From NCBI GenBank assembly GCA_963277665.1, contig OY728143.1:1121392110-1121456109 (forward strand): 64,000 nucleotides of DNA, read 5' to 3'. The notes under the pieces were generated by a model that saw only the letters and a list, made by a program, of their open reading frames with translations, made no database searches and was not told where the DNA came from. Shown here one piece after another: positions 11,287 through 24,235 of the stretch; the stretch's first letter is position 1, and every line of letters begins with the position of its first letter. The position numbers were made by a program, and so were the translations under genes. The stretch comes from Viscum album. Lineage: Eukaryota; Streptophyta; Magnoliopsida; Santalales; Viscaceae.

Positions 11287-11326
11287 ATTGGAAAAGGAAG
11301 GGGACGTTAGGGTCTCGGTCATTACA

Positions 11327-11331
11327 GTGAA
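11327..11331. repeat. Target-site duplication, right copy (GTGAA)
   Basis: Matches 494-498 exactly and follows the CA of the right LTR. Base composition falls to the AT-rich background immediately afterwards, which supports this as the element border. Confidence 0.85.
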
Positions 11332-12071
11332 AGTGAGAGATTTAATGAATTTATTATAATGAATATATCATATTATATGATGTACTATTATTGGGATATA
11401 CTATTTATCTAAAATGAAATATTAATTGTTGATATTATATTTGTTCACTAATTATAATAATCCAAACATTTAATTTATTTTTTATTAGATTCAAAATAAT
11501 ATGGAATGGTATAACATGAATTAATGTGGTGTTTCATTAGTCAATACAATTTAATCCTTTCTATTTTCCATTATACCTTTGTTCCAATGGAGCGATAACA
11601 TGACATGGTTTTAATTGTGATATTGTACATACAATATAAGATTCCATTATCTAATGTGTCACTAAAAGTGGAATGAAAAAATATATTATTAATAAGAAAT
11701 ATTAATAAATTACACTATTGAATACATGTTTAATATCAGAGAAAATGTATTCCTTTGTGAATTATCAATTTATAATGCATGGTCTCTAAAACATATTCTA
11801 ATATATCATGGTTTGAGTTTTTTAATTTTTAATGAATTTATAGAATATTATATGGATAAATATTAAAATATACCCATGAAAAAAAGTTTATTTCCAAATA
11901 GAATACATGAAAAATTAAATTCAATAAATATATATGAACATAACATTCATATATGATAATTGAATTTAATGATGAGGGAAAATATATAGGTAACAAAATG
12001 AAACCCACAATCTATTATTTACTTTTGAAAACATATTCTTTATATTTCTGGATTTGATAAAAATAAATTCT
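11332..12071. other. AT-rich DNA between elements 1 and A, no gene seen
   Basis: No open frame with recognisable sequence, no RNA gene and no repeat partner found in the window. It is the right-hand continuation of the pre-insertion site of element 1 and the left flank of element A. Confidence 0.55.
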
Positions 12072-13121
12072 TGTAACACATAAATCTTTTAAATTATCAA
12101 TATTATTTTATATACCATATGAAAATAATTACACCGAGTATATGAAACCCATGGAAGACATTCCATTATATTAAATCTCTTCGACAACTTAATGAACATG
12201 AAAACCTATGTCTATAAAAACCATAATATAGAACATGGTTATAACATATCCATTAATCCAGCTCCAATGAATAGTAATAAATAACTTTTTAATATAATGG
12301 TTATATATTTATTAGAAAGTAAATAAGAGTCATTTATAAGGAAACACAATTTTTTTTAAATCTGTATTTGTTTCTAAAAGAAGACTTAGACATGCTTTGT
12401 GCACATAATTTAAAATATATTTTTACTATATTTAGAATTTTTTAGTTAATATAATGTTAAAATTTTTAAATAACCTTATAAAAATAATATTGTTGTAGTT
12501 TTTTTCTATTTTCATAAAATATTTTATTTTTGGATCATTCATGCAAATACATAATTTTAATTTTAATTTTCCATTTGATTTATAATATGTATTGTTAAAT
12601 TATATATTGAAACGGATTAATGTAATATTTGTTAAACTATATATTTACTAATGCATATTAGGTCATTTTATTCCCTTTCATGTGGAATTTTGATATAAAA
12701 ATGTTATAATACTTTGAACATTTTATATTCAAAAACAAGATTTCTTATCACGTCAGTGGGATAAATTTTAAATTAAAATTTACAATTTTTGGGAATGGTT
12801 ATTAAAAAAATGGATTCATTAATTTAAATAATAATTGTATATATTATCAAATATATTTATTTTATTTTTTAAAAAAATTAATAATAAATATAATAATGAT
12901 AATATTTATCCTTGTGAAGGTAAGAAACTAGATTTACCTAGGGATAAACTAAAATGATAGGGCATAAAACGACATAAAATTATTTTAAATTTATTTAAAG
13001 ATATATATTAAACCATATTATCTATTCCTATTATAAAATCCATTTTAGACTCTATTTGATGGTGAAAAATGTTTATTCGAGCTTATGTTTAAAATGTTTG
13101 AGTTTTTCCCCTTACCTCACT

Positions 13122-13129
13122 TATATAAG
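13122..13129 (+). promoter_or_regulatory. TATA box, element A 5' LTR
   Basis: TATATAAG, followed by a pyrimidine-rich TCACTCACTCTCCACTC stretch like the start region of plant LTR promoters. Equivalent boxes occur at 19810 in the partner LTR and 45126 in element E, each with a similar pyrimidine-rich follow-on. Confidence 0.55.
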
Positions 13130-13439
13130 GTCACTCACTCTCCACTCTCCTTCAAACTATAAAAATAATTTGTTTAATCAAATATTAGAAAAGAGCATAC
13201 CAAATTATCTCTTATCATACTATAATCCTGATATTGGTTATAAAACCATCTTAGGAGTACTTTGGATATAGTCTAAAGGAGGTTACCCGAAGAATAGTTA
13301 TTTTTCTTTGACGAACACATTATTTCCCTTTCTTCCTCCACCTACATGAATGTTTATTAAATGAATATTATATAACATCATCAGTACCGTTCATATAATT
13401 AGATATCTTTATGTAAGTAACATAAACTAATAGTATCTC

Positions 13440-14140
13440 CACATCCATCAAATGGGGTGTGGAATCTTGGTTCATGTGTATGGGGGACTACCACCTCCCC
13501 ACCTGATTTCTTTTTTTCCATTACCCCATCTCTTAGTTGGGTATAATGATGGATATAAAGTATATAAATTTTATTTATAATGTAAATGTTCTTATATAAT
13601 AATTATATCGTATCTTAATTTTTTTACTTTCCATCCTATAAGGGATACAATAAAATTGTCTATTTGTATGATGGAAAACTACCTCACGAGGTGAAGTAAA
13701 TCATTTTTCACTTTATCTTTATATAAAGGTTAATAAATATAATGTCAATAAATATATGTGATATAAATTACATAATTAATAAATTAAATACATTTATATA
13801 ATTATTAATGGATAATATATCATTTTATTTATTACTTTTGTCTCACCTAATGACGATAACACCATTATTGTATGTGTGGAATACAACCATCACAAAGCCA
13901 TGTGACTTTATTTTCATCACCAAAACATATGGATTAATTATATACATTTTATTAGGGTAATAATATGTGATTTTGTTAATTATTTAATGATAAAATATTA
14001 CTTACCTACTTTCCCTAATATTAGTTGAAAAATAGAAAAATTACCCATGTGTTTGTACAACCTACCATCTTTATGATCATAAAATACTTCCTTTCCCAAA
14101 TCAATATTTTATGATTGGGATTAAAACTATAATTGTTGTA
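13440..14140 (+). repeat. Tandem array of about 190 bp units, element A 5' LTR
   Basis: Four degenerate units whose cores lie near 13476, 13657, 13868 and 14048. Each core resembles GTGTGTACGACTACCACCTC, followed by a variable bend and then AATTCATTTTTCA-like sequence. The first core reads GTATGGGGGACTACCACC and the fourth GTTTGTACAACCTACC. Spacing is uneven (181, 211, 180) in the same pattern as in the 3' LTR. Confidence 0.65.
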
Positions 14141-16382
14141 TAAATATCATAATTATTTCCTAAATATTATTATAGATATGATGACACTATATAACATGAA
14201 TACTTACTTGAACAATATTAATAATTCATGAATGATAAAACATGGTAATTAAAACCTGAAATAATGAATATAATTAAATAATGTCAAATAATGGGTGATA
14301 AATTGTTATAAAATATTTATATATGATATTTTAAATTTGAATATAATTATATTATAAAGTATTATCTTTAATAGAAACATTATATTGTTGGATATATCAG
14401 GTTTAATAAATATTAATAATGATGCAATTGATTTCATAACAAATTTGACATTAATTGGGTTAAACATATACTTCAACGATTACTTCATAAAAAATTATGT
14501 ATATAATGTACTATGATTATTTTATATTTTATTTACACTTTTTAAAGGGGATTTATATTTGATATATATAATAAATTATATATGTAATCCTCAATTTAGT
14601 AATGTGATAATTTTAAGGGTTTATTTCAAAACCTCATTCTCATAAATTTATTATTATTTGATCCTTTTCTAGTAATGAATTTTAATTTTCTTATCATATG
14701 GTTATTAATAAAATTTTATTTTAATTTTACTGTTTTGAAACTCTTTGGATCATAAAATGTTTGATAAATTGTATTATAAAAATATTAATTAACTTCTCCC
14801 TCAGCTCAAAAAAAGTTTTCATACAAAACAATGATTTCTACAAATGTTTAAATAAATCATATTACATATAGTTAATTACATAATTAAGACATATTTCCTT
14901 AATTTTTATATTTTTTAAAAATAAATTTCATCAGCCTGAAATTTAAAAAACATTCCCCCTATGGATTTTACTGCAAAATAGTAAATAAATTAATGTTTAC
15001 GTTATGAATGGAATAATCAGCCAACATGAACACTCAAATGATATATATAAATTTAATCTTATGTTTAACATGTTCGTTTCAAATAAATATATTTGAAATA
15101 AATTTTTTTAAAATTTAGTCATATACGTATATTTTCAAATTAATAGAGATTATTTCCTCGAAAAAATATTTTAAATATCTTATTTTTGGTTTTCTACTAA
15201 AAAATGACATAAAAACATTATTATTTCTCTAATTTTTATATTTTTTGTTAATTACATCCTTATTATTCATATATATGTTGATAATAATTTTAATGAGGGA
15301 ATGTTTTTACATTTAATTATATCAAACAATTTTTTTTCATTATCTTATTATAGAATTATGCACACCCTTGTGGAAATTAAATTTCCCTTGAATATAGAAA
15401 TTATTTATCATAGATACATATAATTGGTAAAATTTATATCATTTCTACACAGGATGTTATACATTAAATGTTATTTGTTTATCTAAGGGAATTATTATAA
15501 ATCCTAATTATTTTATCAATATAGATATTTTATTATAAGTAACATTTTCCAATTGTTAAATATTTTATTTGATATATGAGGACTACTTGGGACACACAAA
15601 TATGGGTGGGTCCTAATTATAGTTATCTCATGGATGCTTTGAAATTTCTATTGAGATTAATAAGTTGGATAATGTAAATTAAATAGGTTTTTACCCGTCT
15701 ATTTTAAACTATCTTTATGACATATATTGATGATATTTTTATCACATTCTTAAGACATGCCATCCAGTATTTCAGCATTTCCATTTTTAAAAATTCAATT
15801 ATTATTACACATGTGATTTTCACAATGATATTATCATTGAATTCATTTAATTATAATATTATTATTTACATCACATGTGGGTTCCATTATTTACCTTTCC
15901 ATATTAATTATTCCTTATCTTGCTATGATAGTCATGATATAGATTAAATGGACTTTGTTTTTTGTTATATACTAAGAAATATTGAGTATTCCATATGTTA
16001 TATTAATATTGACATTAATTAAATGGAATTGGTGTTCATTTATCAACCTTTCCATTTTGATTATCAATGTTGGTTCCCTATATATTTCACTATACATATC
16101 ACTTAATAATAATCTGATCACATCCTTATTGTTCTTCCTTTCTCAGGAATACATGAAGTGTTTTATGATTGATACTGAAGGATATTATAGAGGGAATAAT
16201 GGTATTTTCAAAAAAGGAAATTTATGTTTTAATTGTTTCTTAAATATAATAGTTGAATCCGGTTTTATATATTTTACCATGACCAATAAACTATTAATTA
16301 CATTGGGATGTGATTCCATTTAACAGATGCCAATGTAATAAAGTAGAAACCGACTATGGGCTACCATGGTTGCGTCATTATA

Positions 16383-18770
16383 GTTGGTATTTGAGATTGT
16401 TTAGTGGAAACTGTGTGAACTTTATTAAGGAAATCATTAATTTCGGATTATCATTTTATGATATAATTTTAGGAAAAGTATAGATTAACGTCATACTAAT
16501 TTGGAAAGGTAGATATTATGTGGTGTTACATATAAATAAATCCAAATATAGATACTACATGTAGATGTTTATGTAGAATATATGTACATAGGGGTATAAA
16601 ATATGAATGGGACACCATGGGTATGACATGATCATCACTCGGGGTATGAAAGTAGGCCTTGCTGCACAACTAATATGAAACAATTATGGTATATTCTTAA
16701 GGTTATTAAAATCTCACTATAAACTATTTATAAATATTTGAAATTTTTTTATCCCCATGTATTCAATGTTTATGCTTATGAGATTAGATATGTATAATTA
16801 TTTCCCATTTATGTCTTTTATTTTAATAGTTTTGGAATTATTCATTATGTTTATATGAAAAAATATATTTAATTCCATCACATAAAAATCTATATTAGCA
16901 CATGAAATTGGAACCACATCAATTCATGTAATACCTGGAGTATGAATTATCATTTTTGTGAAGGGATTATGAAAATATTTTAATGGTATATAGTCACTCA
17001 AATATTATCATCATATGAGGATATTGAATCTTGTTTTAAAACAATAGAGAAATAATTCACAATGTCTCCTTTCATTTAAGGTATGAAAGAGAATAATATT
17101 TTTGAATAGAAACATATGGATAAATGGAAGAAGTTAAATAATGTTTTTTTTCACATGTGATAATTGTTGACAAAATGCTCACACTAAAATGGAATGGGAT
17201 TTTTTTACATGTTTGGAGAGCAAAAACAAAATTATCATGATTTAATGTGTATGATAATATAGCTTTCAATGTGAAATGCTTCAATTATATTGATATCGGA
17301 ACTACACAAAGGAATTCCCCAATAGTCTATAGAAAATACTTTATATATAGTTAATGGGTCATTTTTATGCTTTTAATATTACCATACAAATATAGGAATT
17401 AATATTTTTCTTCGGTATGAATTTGGTAATTATTCCATTTGAGTATTTTATCATTGATTTCATCTTCATAATAATTCTGAAAAATTATAAAGATTGTACT
17501 GTAGTATTTTTTCATTAAGGATTTTAATGTGTTTGTTGAACGATATCGAAGATTCAGAAAAACAATTTTGTGGGATATTTAACTTTTAGGAAAAAAATGG
17601 TTGACAGAAGGGTAAAACATAATATCTTTCTCAAATTGAGGTAGTGGTTTTAGGATAATGATATGACTCATATAGATAAACTGAATTTCATTGTACTAAT
17701 TCTCTTGGAAGATAATAATTATTTTTTGGCAATGTTGTTACAATGTTATTGATAGAGATTAAATGATTATTGGATTTGGGGAATATATCCAATAATATAT
17801 GTTTTATTTTAGGAATAAGGAGTCAATCACTTTTTCCATGAGGTTTTATGAATATTCATGTTTTTACCTTTTTTAAAGAAAATACTTTATAAAGGTGTTC
17901 ACATGTTTAGTATGTGATAATTAAGAGGTAAAAGAAATTGTTTGGTGGATTAATTATATTTTCATTTTTTAAACATTGTCAAATTATTTATAATGTTTTA
18001 TATCATAATCATTTATAAGGTTCATAAATTTAAAATTTTATGAAATGGGTTTTATTGAACATTGGATAAGTTTTTAGAGATTAGTATATAACTTAACCAT
18101 ATGAATATTTATGCATATTGAATAAAAAGTTCCAACAATTATTTCATAATAAAAAAATATTGAACCAATTAATTACTTATAATTATATTATGGTTATTAT
18201 ATTCCATTAAAATATAAATTTAGTTCATTAGGAATAAAAAATTAATTATCATACATTCATTTATTGGAGTAAGAAATTATATGAAAATTGATTAAAGCAC
18301 ATGCAATGCATGAATGTTTTCTTTTAAAATTGAATGAAAACTATTACGTATATATTTTCATAAAAATTAATCATCATTCATCATATGATATTAAAAATTA
18401 TCTTATTAACTAACTATTATTTGAATCATACATTAATTTAAATTATTGTAAATTTATGGTTTTTTTAAACATATCATTCAATCACTAATTTAAATTTCTC
18501 AAATCAATAACGTCTATCACTATCTACATTATTTACTCGTTTTTTTATCCCTATCATAAAATGCCTCCAATATTCTATTATGTGTAAAAATTGTAATTTT
18601 TTATTCCATATATATATTTTTGTTTCTTTTCTCTCTTATTAAGATAACATTTTATTAACCTGTATCACAATGTTGGTTTTTCAAAAATGGTATTTCAAAA
18701 TTAAAAACCCATTATTTCCAAGATAATCAATAAATAATTAGGAAAAAATTAATTTATGAAGGTAAAATTT
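16383..18770 (+). other. Interior of element A, no coding seen
   Basis: It starts with a degenerate primer-binding site, TGGTATTTGAG (16385-16395, 9 of 11 bases of the initiator-Met site). Beyond that I see only AT-rich sequence with frequent stops and no retroelement protein motif. A minus-strand open frame at 17072-17284 shows no recognisable domain and is probably chance. Confidence 0.6.
16385..16395 (+). promoter_or_regulatory. Degenerate primer-binding site of element A
   Basis: TGGTATTTGAG against the consensus TGGTATCAGAG, two bases after the inferred LTR end. Two mismatches are consistent with the age of the element. It gives A a plus orientation. Confidence 0.6.
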
Positions 18771-21700
18771 TGATAACCTGATATTTTTTAAAAAAATATT
18801 AATTTTTATACCTTTTGTGACACAAAACATGGAGTTTGAAATCCCCATGAAGCATATTTCAATAAATTTAATCTAATTGTTAGCCTCGAAAAAACACAAC
18901 CACACTAAAAAAGAAACTATAATATAATATACATTTCCATAATCTCAATAAAATTTATAGGTCTGTATTTTAATATTTATAATATTGAAAATTTAGTAAT
19001 CAATTTATTATAAATTAAAAAAGTCATTCAAAAAGACATGATTGTTTTCTGAAAATATTATTTTTTTAAAAAGTTGGGTTTCTCATGCATTGCACATATA
19101 AATTGAAATTAATTTTTCGAAATATCATGAAATTAATAAGAATAAATAAGACAAATATTTGAAATTAAATTGTGAATATTATCTTTTTCTGTATTTTTTT
19201 GATTTTTCTGAAATATTTAATTTTTTTATGAATATTGAAAAAAATACTCAATTTTAATTAAAAACTGTTATTTATTTATTATTTATATGTAAAATTATAT
19301 TGTAATGATTTTGAAAAGAAAAATTGATAAATTTTATAATTTCTGATCCTATTTAGTTTATTTGAATAATTTAATTTTGAATATTAATGTAAAAAAACAC
19401 TATAAAAATTTCATCATTTTTCTTTAAAACCCCACTTCAACATCACATATGTGGTATTAATTTGAAATAAGAAATTTTCATTTATAAAACTTATCTTTAA
19501 AAAAAAATATTTGTATACCTATATATATATATAATCTAATAAGTAGAACATAATTTTTTAACATGATGAATAGTAAAGACACTAAATTTTTTTTACCAGT
19601 GTCATGGTCAAAATGTATTTTATAGTTATTAAACTAAATTGATAAGGGTTTTAGTGGCCTAAAAACGTGACTAAAATGTATTATATGAAATAATTTATAC
19701 CCTATCATGTATAAGGATTGTAAATACTACTTTTGGGACCATTTGATAATTGAAAAACGCGTGTACACCTTCCTCTCACCAGAAATAAATGTCTCCCACT
19801 AAACTCACATATAAATTTCCACCCATATTTACTCTTCATCACAACATAAAACCAGTTTGGTTCAGACAAGAGATGACTAAATATAACCCCTCATATCATA
19901 TTAAAATTCAACATTTTGTAGAAATTAACCCTAGGAGTTAGGTTTTTTCATTCTTAAGGAGGTTACACGAGGTAGTGGTAATGTTATTTGTTAAGAGTTT
20001 TAATTTTATTTAATCCTATACCTCATTCAATTAACATAACAACATGGATATATATTAATATATGTATCTATAATATATTTAAATGTTTTTATGTTAAGGT
20101 CATTACCTAAAATAAAATCCATATTTATCAAATAGTTTATGAAATCATCATTTGTGTGTACGATACCACCTCAATAAGTGATGCAATTAAATTTATTATT
20201 GAAAACTATCATTGTAGAGTATGATGATAGATATAATGTTTATATACTAAAAATATAATATAATTAAACCACTAGATTTATTATATCAAATATTCATTTT
20301 TATATTACCTTCTATAAGGGATATGAAAACATTACACATGTGTAAACCATACTACTGCCTCATAAAGTAATATGATTAATTTATCAAAAATTCTATATTT
20401 ATAAGGTAGTAATGAAATTGTTAAAAAGTATATGTGATATATATTAAATAATAATGTTATTCATAAGGTTTTTACCATTTTAAAATATAATATATCCTTT
20501 AATTTCTATCCTTTTCATTAACATAATGATGATTGCATCCTTTATGTACATGTGGACTACCGACTTCATGAAGCAATGTAACTCACTTTTTATCAACAAA
20601 TTAAATGGAAGACATATATAACTATATTTAAAGATATAATATGATAATATGATATTTATGTATTGAAAATATATTTCCTAAATTATTTATATAATGGTCA
20701 TTGAAAAATGATAATTTTACCTATGTGCATGTACGAACAACTGTCTCTATGATCATAACATACTCCATTTTTCAAAACCATATTCATGATTGGTCATAAA
20801 AATATAAATTATTTAAAAACATGATAATTACATCTTGATAATTATCCTATATTTTATTAATATATATTACAATCACATGATCTTGAACATGAATTACAAA
20901 GTATAAATGAGAAAACAAGGTTATTAACTCATGTAACAATGAAAATATGGAAATATTATTAATGAAAGGGTGATGAGATTTAACAAAAAGATCCTATATG
21001 ATATTATTTAATATTATTACAAATATCTTATAAAATAATTACATCCTAAAATCTAATATACAAGTGGTTAAATCGTTGGAAACCAAAGGAAATGTGAGGT
21101 AAGTTATTTCATAACACAATATCCATTATTTTGGATTAAATTCTACATCATCGATTATTTCGTGATAAAAATATGCTATTAATTAAATATTACTATTTGA
21201 TGTTTCATTTATAATTATTTAGTTGTATTTCCAGTTTATAAACATAATAAATTCATTTATTAATCATCACATCAATGTTAATAACATTGTATGGGTTTTT
21301 TCATAGTCATATTCTAAATGAGAATAATAATTATTTAATGTTTTTATAATAAAAACATTTAAATTTATACACATATATTTAATCATTATAACACAATGTA
21401 ATAATACGATTTTCTGGACTTTTGTAAATATTTTTTTGAAAAATATTTTTTTAAGAAAATGTATCATCATTTCTTTCTACGGTATGAACTATGTTTTCTT
21501 CAAAAATAAATTTCTAAAAATGTTTACTAAAAGGTTTCTTACCATTTCTGAATAATTTATTTTATATTTTTTTAAGAAATATTTTGTTTTTAATTTTAAT
21601 TTTATGAAATTATTATTCATGTATTTTTCAAAAAAAATTCTCATTTGGATTTTACCTAAAAATGAAATGATTTATAGTTATCAGATTTACAAAATTAATG

Positions 21701-23068
21701 CAATTTCTAGATATCATGAATTATAAAATCTTTTAAATATTCATTTATTTAATTCAATGATTAAATTATAATAAAAATATACATAAAATGTTTTGTGAAA
21801 ATTTAGGTTTAGAAGAAATCAAAATGAAAACCGTTATTCCCCTCATGAATATTTTTTAAATATATTTTAATGGTATTAATATACATCAATTGTAGAAATT
21901 ATTTATTATTAATAAAATTGGTATATTTTGTATGAATATCATTCAGATTATTTCTCTTGATTTGTTGTGATCCTTTTGACTATGCAATGTATTTAATATC
22001 CATTACATTATTATAATTTTTATTCATTAACATTACCTTTTTTTATTTCACTTCCCAATGAATATTTAATTTCCCATAGATTTCTAGGTTATTTATATAG
22101 GATACTTTTATTGATTAAACCATATAACCATTAAACATATGGTGTAATGAATTTAATGTTATTTTTAATCTAACAATATATTGATAAATCGTAAATCATT
22201 ACTCAATATGGATATTTGAGGATAAGGAACATTTTAAAAACATTTACTCTACTATATGATATACGAGGAATGAGTTTGACAGGAAGACATATATGGGGCT
22301 CAATTATTGGTAACCATCTACTGTGCCGATATTTCTTAAGAGAAAAATTAGTTATCTAGCCTTAGTTAAACTGGTTTCTACAAAGTAGTTTTGAACCTTC
22401 ATGTGGGTGGAACATGGGGGTGTATGTATCATGGTCAAGAGAGATGATGCCAAATTATTCATTATTTACTTCATTAATAATTCTCTTATTAATATACATG
22501 ATATTTTTCACAATGATATTATATCAATATTTATTTTAGTCTAAGATTATAGATTACATGGAAATTTTGGTTTATTTATTTAGATTTTAAATTTAATAAT
22601 ATTTTATTGATTCGCTGTAGTCATTATATTAATTAAACTAATGTTTTTTTTATTTTTTTCATTGACATATCTATTATTCCTTGTGTTATCTTAATAGTGA
22701 AGTCACATATGTGGCATGCATGATTAGTTGTTTACCTTTATATTTTGATTATTATTTTTATTCAATATAGAATATGATGTATTTAACAAATAATAGGAAT
22801 TTGATATCACCCTTATTTTGATTCATTTCTTGTGAATCCATGAATAATACTGTGTTTCATAATCATGTTATTCTGGAGAAAAAAATAATTCTTATAATAA
22901 GTAAATTATTTTTAATCTATGTTTTCAAATATATTATTTGAATTATATATGTATATATTTTTCGAAGGCTACAAAATTTTTTATTCCTTTTTAATATAAT
23001 TACATGTATCTTATAAATACATAATAATCCAGATACTGACTATGGAAAACTTGGGTTAGGTCACAATA
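18771..23068 (+). repeat. Element A 3' LTR
   Basis: It begins TGATAACCTG and ends AGGTCACAATA, matching the 5' LTR end motif (ACTGACTATGGAAAACTTGG against CCGACTATGGGCTACCATGG). Length is 4298 bp against 4311 for the partner. It carries a TATA box (TATAAAT at 19810), a TTAAGGAGGTTACACGAGG block at 19955 and the tandem array at 20120-20800. Divergence from the partner is heavy, so the element is old. Confidence 0.72.
20120..20800 (+). repeat. Tandem array of about 190 bp units, element A 3' LTR
   Basis: Four cores near 20153, 20337, 20546 and 20718, for example GTGTGTACGATACCACCTC and GTACATGTGGACTACCGAC. Spacing is 184, 209 and 172 bases. The core stays recognisable although the DNA between cores has diverged strongly. 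Confidence 0.65.
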
Positions 23069-23631
23069 ATGTCACCCAAAATATTTACATCTAAAACATA
23101 CAACCTCAAAAAATAAATATTGTATTATAACTTATCTAAACAGTATAATGGATTAGAGTTATATAAAATTAAGAATATATCATTTATAAATAGCACCCAT
23201 GAAATCAACATAGTATCATTCCAATTATACCCATATTTTCATATTCCATATTAAGTCTTGATCATATATAATAAGATTCATTAGATAGGAAAATTTTATA
23301 TATTAAAAATATTTAACACATCTCATTATAAATTATAGATTTGAAAACGTAATAAGGTTGATATCAAATTCATTGAAAGGGTAAACAAAAAAATTACCGA
23401 AAAAATACATCTGTGATAATATGATGAGCATAAGTGTATGATGACATAGTAGTAGTTAATGAGATTAAAATGAGGGAACTCATGCCCAAAAATAATTTGA
23501 TCATCAATCATAAAAAATGAAAATAATATTTAACCAGGGAAAGAGTATTTGGAATCAATAAAAATGAACAATATTATGTCAATATTGATCAATGTAATCA
23601 TTTAAACCAACTAATTATTTTACCCATATCA

Positions 23632-23636
23632 TGTAG
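23632..23636. repeat. Target-site duplication of G, left copy (TGTAG)
   Basis: TGTAG directly precedes TGTTAGG of the solo LTR and recurs at 25198-25202 directly after CCAACA. Confidence 0.85.
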
Positions 23637-24235
23637 TGTTAGGTCCACAAGGCTGAATACCCTGAGAGGGGGGTGAATCAGGGTATGAATAATTTAAAAT
23701 TAATTCCCATTCTGATCTTGTTTCGCTGTTAAGAAAAACACTCTTCTCCCTCTTTCCTATTGCACAATATAAACAGAATGTAAAGTAAGCATAGGACACA
23801 AAAATTTTACATGGTTCACCGCTAAGGGATACGTCCAAGGATCATAAGCCCACAGGTTGCCGGTCGTACCAAATACCACTATACATCACTAGCTGTGGAT
23901 TACAATGTTCGGATACAGTCACTCTGTCACAGGCTCATTGCCTTTGCAAGGTTTAGGGTCAGCTCACTACTTTCCTAAGGGTCACTCCCTATTTCTCTCT
24001 CTCTGGCTCACATCCGGTGGCGAGGATCACCTTCTTCCTCTTCCAATGCTCACTGCACTTGGAAGGGATCCACTCACAGTTTATCGACCTATAGGTCTCT
24101 ACATTTTCATGAAATAATGCATCTTCAACTGTTGATAGATTCTCTGTTGAAGTCCAACATTCATCCACTAATGAATACCACTTTTCCTCTGACCACTGGG
24201 AAACTACCTTTGGAATGTACCTTCGTAATGTACCC

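Larger units (their letters stand above)
499..11326 (-). mobile_element. Element 1: Ty3/gypsy Tekay/Del-clade LTR retrotransposon, defective
   Basis: Reading on the minus strand the order is 5' LTR (8398-11326), primer-binding site, gag, protease, reverse transcriptase, RNase H, integrase with chromodomain, polypurine tract, 3' LTR (499-3518). LTRs near 3 kb, an initiator-Met primer site and a C-terminal chromodomain fit the Tekay/Del chromovirus clade. Every coding domain has stops or frameshifts, so it cannot make its own proteins. GC content is clearly higher than in the flanks and CpG is still frequent. It is therefore younger than its neighbours, although the LTRs have diverged visibly and several hundred bases at one LTR end do not match. 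Confidence 0.95.
8398..11326 (-). repeat. Element 1 5' LTR
   Basis: On the minus strand it begins TGTAATGACC at 11326 and ends TTGTGATACA next to the primer site. It is followed on the plus strand by the duplicated GTGAA. It aligns with 499-3220 apart from small indels and substitutions. The part 11110-11326 is unique to this copy. The length, 2929 bp, is in the Tekay/Del range. Confidence 0.92.
12072..16382 (+). repeat. Element A 5' LTR
   Basis: It begins TGTAACACAT and ends CGTCATTATA, where CA has probably decayed to TA. Contents in order: a TATA box at 13122, a GGAGGTTACCCGA block at 13276, a tandem array at 13440-14140, a GGGACACACAAATATG block near 15590, and the end motif CCGACTATGGGCTACC near 16350. 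Short open frames at 13056, 15717 and 15982 are not conserved in the partner LTR and are not genes. Confidence 0.72.
12072..23068 (+). mobile_element. Element A: non-autonomous LARD-like LTR retrotransposon
   Basis: Two direct repeats of about 4.3 kb (12072-16382 and 18771-23068) keep a constant offset of about 6.68-6.70 kb. Paired landmarks are 12150/18846, 13277/19960, 14060/20730, 15600/22280 and 16352/23036. A primer-site-like TGGTATTTGAG follows the first repeat. The 2.4 kb interior shows no gag, RT or integrase motif in any frame, so this is a large retrotransposon derivative that would need proteins from elsewhere. The LTRs resemble the interrupted LTR of element E at 44024-58799. The TSD is not clean (ATTCT before, ATGTC after), which may be decay or a border error of a few bases. 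Confidence 0.75.

Noticed and set aside
13440..14140. The ~190 bp arrays as a CRISPR or satellite centromere array
   Set aside because: Only three or four degenerate units per copy, always inside LTRs with a TATA box upstream; too short and divergent for either.
15717..16323. Plus-strand open frames resembling hydrophobic membrane proteins
   Set aside because: AT-rich DNA gives Ile/Phe/Leu/Tyr-rich translations by chance; they lie in the A LTR and are not conserved in its partner at about 22400-23000.
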